A stretch of 64,000 bases of DNA from a bacterium. GTDB taxonomy: Bacteria > Bdellovibrionota_G > JALEGL01. Location of the stretch: assembly GCA_022763185.1 (NCBI GenBank), contig JALEGL010000006.1, forward strand, positions 363,087-427,086, written 5' to 3'. Positions 62,028 to 64,000 of the stretch are shown piece after piece (position 1 is the stretch's first letter; the number at the start of each line of letters is the position of its first letter). The position numbers and the translations under genes are program-made. Under the pieces are notes generated by a model that worked only from the letters and a program-made list of their open reading frames with translations, had not been told where the DNA came from and made no database searches.

Positions 62028-62160
62028 TCTTTAACGGTTAATCCCTAAACCTTACCCTAGCTAGCGGGATTCGAACCCAGGGCTCGCTGCGCTCGCCCGG
62101 TTCGTCTTTTGTTTGAGTTCGCTTCGCGAACATGGCCCCGCCCTGCGGTGGTTCATTTTT
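62028..62160. repeat. Palindrome-rich tail with weak fourth copy
   Basis: GGCCCCGCC near 62134-62142 resembles the end of copy C but lacks the CCTCCACCA. Upstream a T-arm-like GGGATTCGAACCC appears in inverse orientation and a GTTCGC/GCGAAC hairpin lies at 62117-62131. The related palindromes at 61771-61791, 61807-61827 and 61933-61952 show the array is full of hairpins. The rest of the gap to the next gene (62161-62359) shows nothing I can assign. Confidence 0.45.
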
Positions 62161-62359
62161 ATCTGGCTGTAGGGAATTAAAGTTGTCTTGTTTTGATGTA
62201 TCAGAATAAAAAAGGTTCCTGTTTATTTTTTTTGTGGGTTGGGTATTATTGAAGAAGTAGGAGTAAATATACTTATATTTATCACTACATATAAAAGTTA
62301 AAAATATCATCAGATTAACTTTGGGTAAGTAAAAGTATGAATGTTAAGCAAAAATATAG

Positions 62360-62372
62360 TTCAGTCGACTGT
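62360..62372. repeat. Left 13-bp inverted repeat flanking the accessory gene
   Basis: TTCAGTCGACTGT, whose core CAGTCGACTG is palindromic. Its exact reverse complement occurs at 63753-63765, so the pair encloses one gene. Confidence 0.7.
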
Positions 62373-62437
62373 CCCCGGAACTAAAGTATTAGTTTGAAAC
62401 TTTTTACGAAATCAATTGACTATATCTGGAGAAGTAA

Positions 62438-63739
62438 ATGGAGCAAAGTAAATTGAGTCTTCCAACAAAGATTGAAAATAATTTTTTGCAAAGCATCACC
62501 ACTGCTTTAAAACTTCAAAGAGAAGTACTCGCTTCTGAAATAGAAATAGAAGAGGCTTGGCGTCAGTTGCCTAGATATCTTTCCAAAGTTCCAGATAACT
62601 ATAAAAATGCGATGTTAGCAAAAATGTGTGTGGCTATAAAAACTGGATTATTTGACAGTGCGCTTAATTATATCTGGAACCTAGGCATAACAGCGTTAAG
62701 GTCTAAAGTTGATACATTTGGCTTTACAGCTGTCTCAGGTCTTTTAGAGAAAGATATCGATGAGAAGAAATTGCTTGAATGGAAAGATCACGACTTACTA
62801 GACCTTTGTTTGAAAATAAATTTAATTAACGAAGATGCCTTTTTCTTTCTAAATAATTGTAGAGAGCTTAGGAATCAGTATTCGATAGCTCATCCAAATG
62901 AAGTGCTAATAGATGATGCGGAACTTATAGCTTTTCTAAATAGAGTTATTAAATATGCGATAGGTGGTGAAACCAACCCAAAAGGAATTGATCTCAGGGA
63001 GTTATTAGAACTAATACGAGCTAATCAGTTTTCTTCAGATCAATTGTCACAGTGGACAGAGCGTTTCGAAGGCACTCACGAAGCTCAAAGACAAGCTATT
63101 TTTCAGACTCTTCATGCGATTTATTGTGATCCTAAGGAAAATGAGGTTTCCCGAGGTAACGTTCAAGATTTATCTCTAAAATGTTCTGGAAATATTAGTT
63201 CCAATGTTCTCTCTGGTTTAGCTGATCGGCATGGTGAGTATCTTGCCAAGGGTGACGAAAAACGTATCCGTGCCTCTAGAAAGTTTTTTGAAGAGTTAGG
63301 ACTTACATCAGCATTAAGTAATGCCGAACAGTCTACTATATTCTCTAAAGCTGTTGATGACTTGAATTCTATACACAATGGATATGATAACTTTCACAAC
63401 GAACCCCCTTTCGCAGATAGACTTTCAGAGCTTAAGAAACAGTTAGAAGTTCCAGATCATTTAAAAGATAAATATGTTACGACAGTAATATCTTGTTTCA
63501 TAGGTAATGGATATGGAGTATCTAGAAAGGCCGAACCTATATATGAGTCAATGATTTCAAATTTTACTTGGGCAGAAATTAAAATAATGCTTCAGATAGC
63601 AGAAAAGTCAGACAATATTGTTGGTTTTCGCGTTAAGGAAAAAGAAATGTGCAAATCTCGTTTTAAGCAAGCTTGTGTTAAAATAGACTCTAAAAGAGTC
63701 ACTAATGAAGTAAAAATATTATATGATAAGTGGATATAA
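62438..63739 (+). CDS. Accessory protein of unknown function, HEPN-like motif
   Basis: A 433-residue protein, probably soluble, with no family recognised. In the N-terminal half the helix ELRNQYSIAHPNE (Arg145-x6-His152) matches the R-x4-6-H pattern of HEPN RNases, in the usual setting of a helix after a Cys-Arg-Glu-Leu run and followed by a helix with acidic residues. The C-terminal 250 residues are helical (SGLADRHGEYLAKGD, DNIVGFRVKEKEMC) with no Walker or nuclease motif seen. The ATG at 62438 has GGAGAAG upstream. It is the only gene right of ssrA and is flanked by inverted repeats, so it looks acquired. A toxin or phage-defence effector is plausible but unproven. Confidence 0.65.
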   Translation: MEQSKLSLPTKIENNFLQSITTALKLQREVLASEIEIEEAWRQLPRYLSKVPDNYKNAMLAKMCVAIKTGLFDSALNYIWNLGITALRSKVDTFGFTAVSGLLEKDIDEKKLLEWKDHDLLDLCLKINLINEDAFFFLNNCRELRNQYSIAHPNEVLIDDAELIAFLNRVIKYAIGGETNPKGIDLRELLELIRANQFSSDQLSQWTERFEGTHEAQRQAIFQTLHAIYCDPKENEVSRGNVQDLSLKCSGNISSNVLSGLADRHGEYLAKGDEKRIRASRKFFEELGLTSALSNAEQSTIFSKAVDDLNSIHNGYDNFHNEPPFADRLSELKKQLEVPDHLKDKYVTTVISCFIGNGYGVSRKAEPIYESMISNFTWAEIKIMLQIAEKSDNIVGFRVKEKEMCKSRFKQACVKIDSKRVTNEVKILYDKWI

Positions 63740-63752
63740 CCTAAGTTTCTAT

Positions 63753-63765
63753 ACAGTCGACTGAA
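63753..63765. repeat. Right 13-bp inverted repeat flanking the accessory gene
   Basis: ACAGTCGACTGAA is the reverse complement of the left copy and begins 14 bp after the stop of the 433-aa gene. Confidence 0.7.
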
Positions 63766-63805
63766 TTGGAAATCCATTGTTTACATTTACATATTAGTTT
63801 TAAAT

Positions 63806-63986
63806 GTTTAGGTGCCAGGTGTATTTTTGTAATGCGTTGTGACTGGAATAGGTATTATCTGGATTGATAATCGGTCAGGTATATTTAGATGCGTATGGAT
63901 GTGGTGGAATTAAATTAATTCCTGTTTATGTGCCAGACGTATTTTTGTAACACGATGCATTTCAAAAATACGCCTGGCACCTAAAC
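63806..63986. repeat. Palindromic element with terminal inverted repeats
   Basis: A 181-bp element. It begins GTTTAGGTGCCAGGTG and its far end is the inverse, CGCCTGGCACCTAAAC. The inverted arms match over about 24 bp with one change and more loosely beyond. The right arm is itself a hairpin: GTGCCAGACGTATTTTTG (63930-63947) against CAAAAATACGCCTGGCAC (63963-63980), with a 15-nt loop. It has no ORF. It looks like a small non-coding mobile element (MITE or REP-like) whose transposase would act in trans. Confidence 0.6.
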
Positions 63987-64000
63987 TCACTTGCATCCAG

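Noticed and set aside
62060-62100. A possible tRNA gene, from GGGATTCGAACCC
   Set aside because: Only a T-arm-like piece in inverse orientation is present. No acceptor, D-arm or anticodon arm can be built around it on either strand.
61566-62310. Minus-strand ORFs after ssrA with Gly/Trp/Arg-rich peptides
   Set aside because: They arise from reading the reverse of the tmRNA 3' end and its repeats (GGGGGIRTP and similar), a known source of false proteins. They have no ribosome-binding site and cross the ssrA gene.
1-64000. CRISPR array or prophage
   Set aside because: No regularly spaced 24-40 bp direct repeats and no phage structural, integrase or Cas genes were seen.

Overview
The window is AT-rich, gene-dense chromosomal DNA from a Gram-negative bacterium. 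The cell has an outer membrane (OmpA-type and DUF481 barrels, many lipoproteins), c-di-GMP signalling (HD-GYP, PilZ), a sigma-54 activator, a PEGA-tailed Ser/Thr kinase and a lysine-rich H1-like protein. This mix best fits the Bdellovibrionota and other former deltaproteobacteria, but that is inference from gene content: no rRNA or ribosomal protein gene is present to fix the taxonomy.

Layout. 1-5.2 kb: end of an unknown gene, a ComEA-like protein, then a tight nadE-nadK-recO-mazG operon. 5.2-7.9 kb: a thiamine locus made of thiamine pyrophosphokinase, a terminator, a TPP riboswitch, a 46-codon leader ORF and a sodium:solute symporter that is probably a thiamine importer. 7.9-16.7 kb: fhs, a type-2 ileS, a threonine-dehydrogenase-like SDR, a DUF481 porin, a MazG-like protein and an OmpA protein with thrombospondin-3 repeats. 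16.7-21 kb: a PilZ protein, a DUF900 lipoprotein hydrolase and a TMTC-like membrane TPR protein. 21-28.1 kb: a ten-gene antiporter operon on the minus strand in the order of the archaeal Mbh antiporter module, with a split MrpA, three NuoL/M/N-like subunits and a previously unlisted 45-aa membrane protein. 28.3-33.2 kb: DUF2853, pterin dehydratase, nfuA and sdhCAB. 33.3-38.5 kb: secreted proteins and lipoproteins, tdk and a PadR/HAAS pair. 38.6-47.4 kb: signalling genes (HD-GYP regulator, DUF309, lytic transglycosylase, DedA, sigma-54 activator, solitary metal-receptor fold protein, PEGA kinase, prepilin-like protein). 47.5-61.1 kb: DUF2330, a homocysteine methyltransferase/MTHFR fusion, a fadJ-fadI beta-oxidation pair, a zinc phospholipase-C-like protein, an unusual zinc-ribbon/LytM fusion, a glutaminyl-cyclase-like lipoprotein, a P-loop kinase and the H1-like protein. 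61.3-64 kb: ssrA (tmRNA), followed by degenerate repeats of its own 3' end and then an accessory region.

The accessory tail to the right of ssrA is the most unusual part. The last bases of tmRNA plus a hairpin recur at least twice more within about 330 bp, the pattern expected of a repeatedly used integration site. Next comes an unrecognised 433-aa protein with an R-x6-H motif like that of HEPN RNases, enclosed by 13-bp inverted copies of a CAGTCGACTG palindrome. The window ends in a 181-bp palindromic element with long terminal inverted repeats. The 433-aa gene is a candidate single-gene defence or toxin module, but its function is unproven.

Several small genes were found by reading the sequence directly: 47 codons at 5197-5340 (minus), 46 codons at 6319-6459 (plus) and 45 codons at 22602-22739 (minus). 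Starts were chosen from ribosome-binding sites, signal peptides and stop/start overlaps, so several differ from the longest possible ORF.
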